Text below: more notes on this DNA, generated by a model
What the model was told of the DNA's origin: nothing
Database searches by the model: none
What the model saw: only the letters and a program-made list of their open reading frames with translations
Assembly (NCBI GenBank): GCA_025617745.1
Contig: CM046856.1
Location: 49,852,873 to 49,916,872, forward strand
DNA: 64,000 bases
Source of the DNA: Heliocidaris erythrogramma
Lineage: Eukaryota; Echinodermata; Echinoidea; Camarodonta; Echinometridae
Reading direction: 5' to 3'
Numbering within the stretch: the first letter of the stretch is position 1
DNA letters: not shown here

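Overview
The window is animal genomic DNA. AT-rich introns of about 0.2 to 6 kb separate short exons with ordinary splice sites, and the introns are full of transposons. The palindrome tacatgta, CpG-poor intergenic-like sequence, a DIRS retrotransposon, TTATGCCTCCGCC and TGTGACCC terminal-repeat elements and tRNA-headed SINEs suggest a marine invertebrate deuterostome. An echinoderm is my best guess, from repeat style only; no species-specific gene is present.

One giant plus-strand gene fills the window and runs off both ends. I could join 50 exons from 658 to 64000 in one continuous reading frame, about 15.1 kb of coding sequence or roughly 5,030 residues. Of the 49 introns, 48 are GT-AG and one is GC-AG. 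No initiator, signal peptide, membrane segment or final stop is visible. The product is a tandem array of about twelve modules of roughly 380-460 residues. Each has a beta-rich half (motifs of the type F-DEL-L-GGAHLAF, GDxSG-hydrophobic, LPPxxxxxGV, hydrophobic-x-GG-x-L) followed by a glycine-rich half (GSGAGHGGxGG, AYGS, FGSGG, DGxIxANG, GGGSGGSIWI, GGGGGGRIAI, GAAGTVYL). Two non-repeat insertions occur: a galactose-binding/discoidin-like stretch (exons 14-16) and a furin-like cysteine-rich patch (exon 32). Many N-glycosylation sequons and the composition suggest a secreted or extracellular-matrix protein, possibly a long beta-solenoid. Its function is not recognisable from sequence.

Layout: 658-5129, exons 1-3 with a tandem repeat array and a poly(A)-tailed retrosequence; 5608-11419, a full-length but broken DIRS element in intron 3; 11470-14034, exons 4-7; 14142-18742, two related terminal-repeat elements filled with ~150 bp tandem units on either side of exon 8; 18807-29606, exons 9-20 with MITEs; 30315-56900, exons 21-47 with scattered MITEs, SINEs, a large palindrome and an antisense LINE fragment; 57323-61343, one 4 kb exon holding about three modules without an intron; 61782-64000, exons 49-50 with two 7SL-like SINEs between them.

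The most unusual points are the giant module array itself, the intron-free 4 kb block inside an otherwise finely split gene, decayed exon copies in two introns, a DIRS element with perfect 151 bp inverted repeats but disrupted genes, and a SINE body carried by two different heads.
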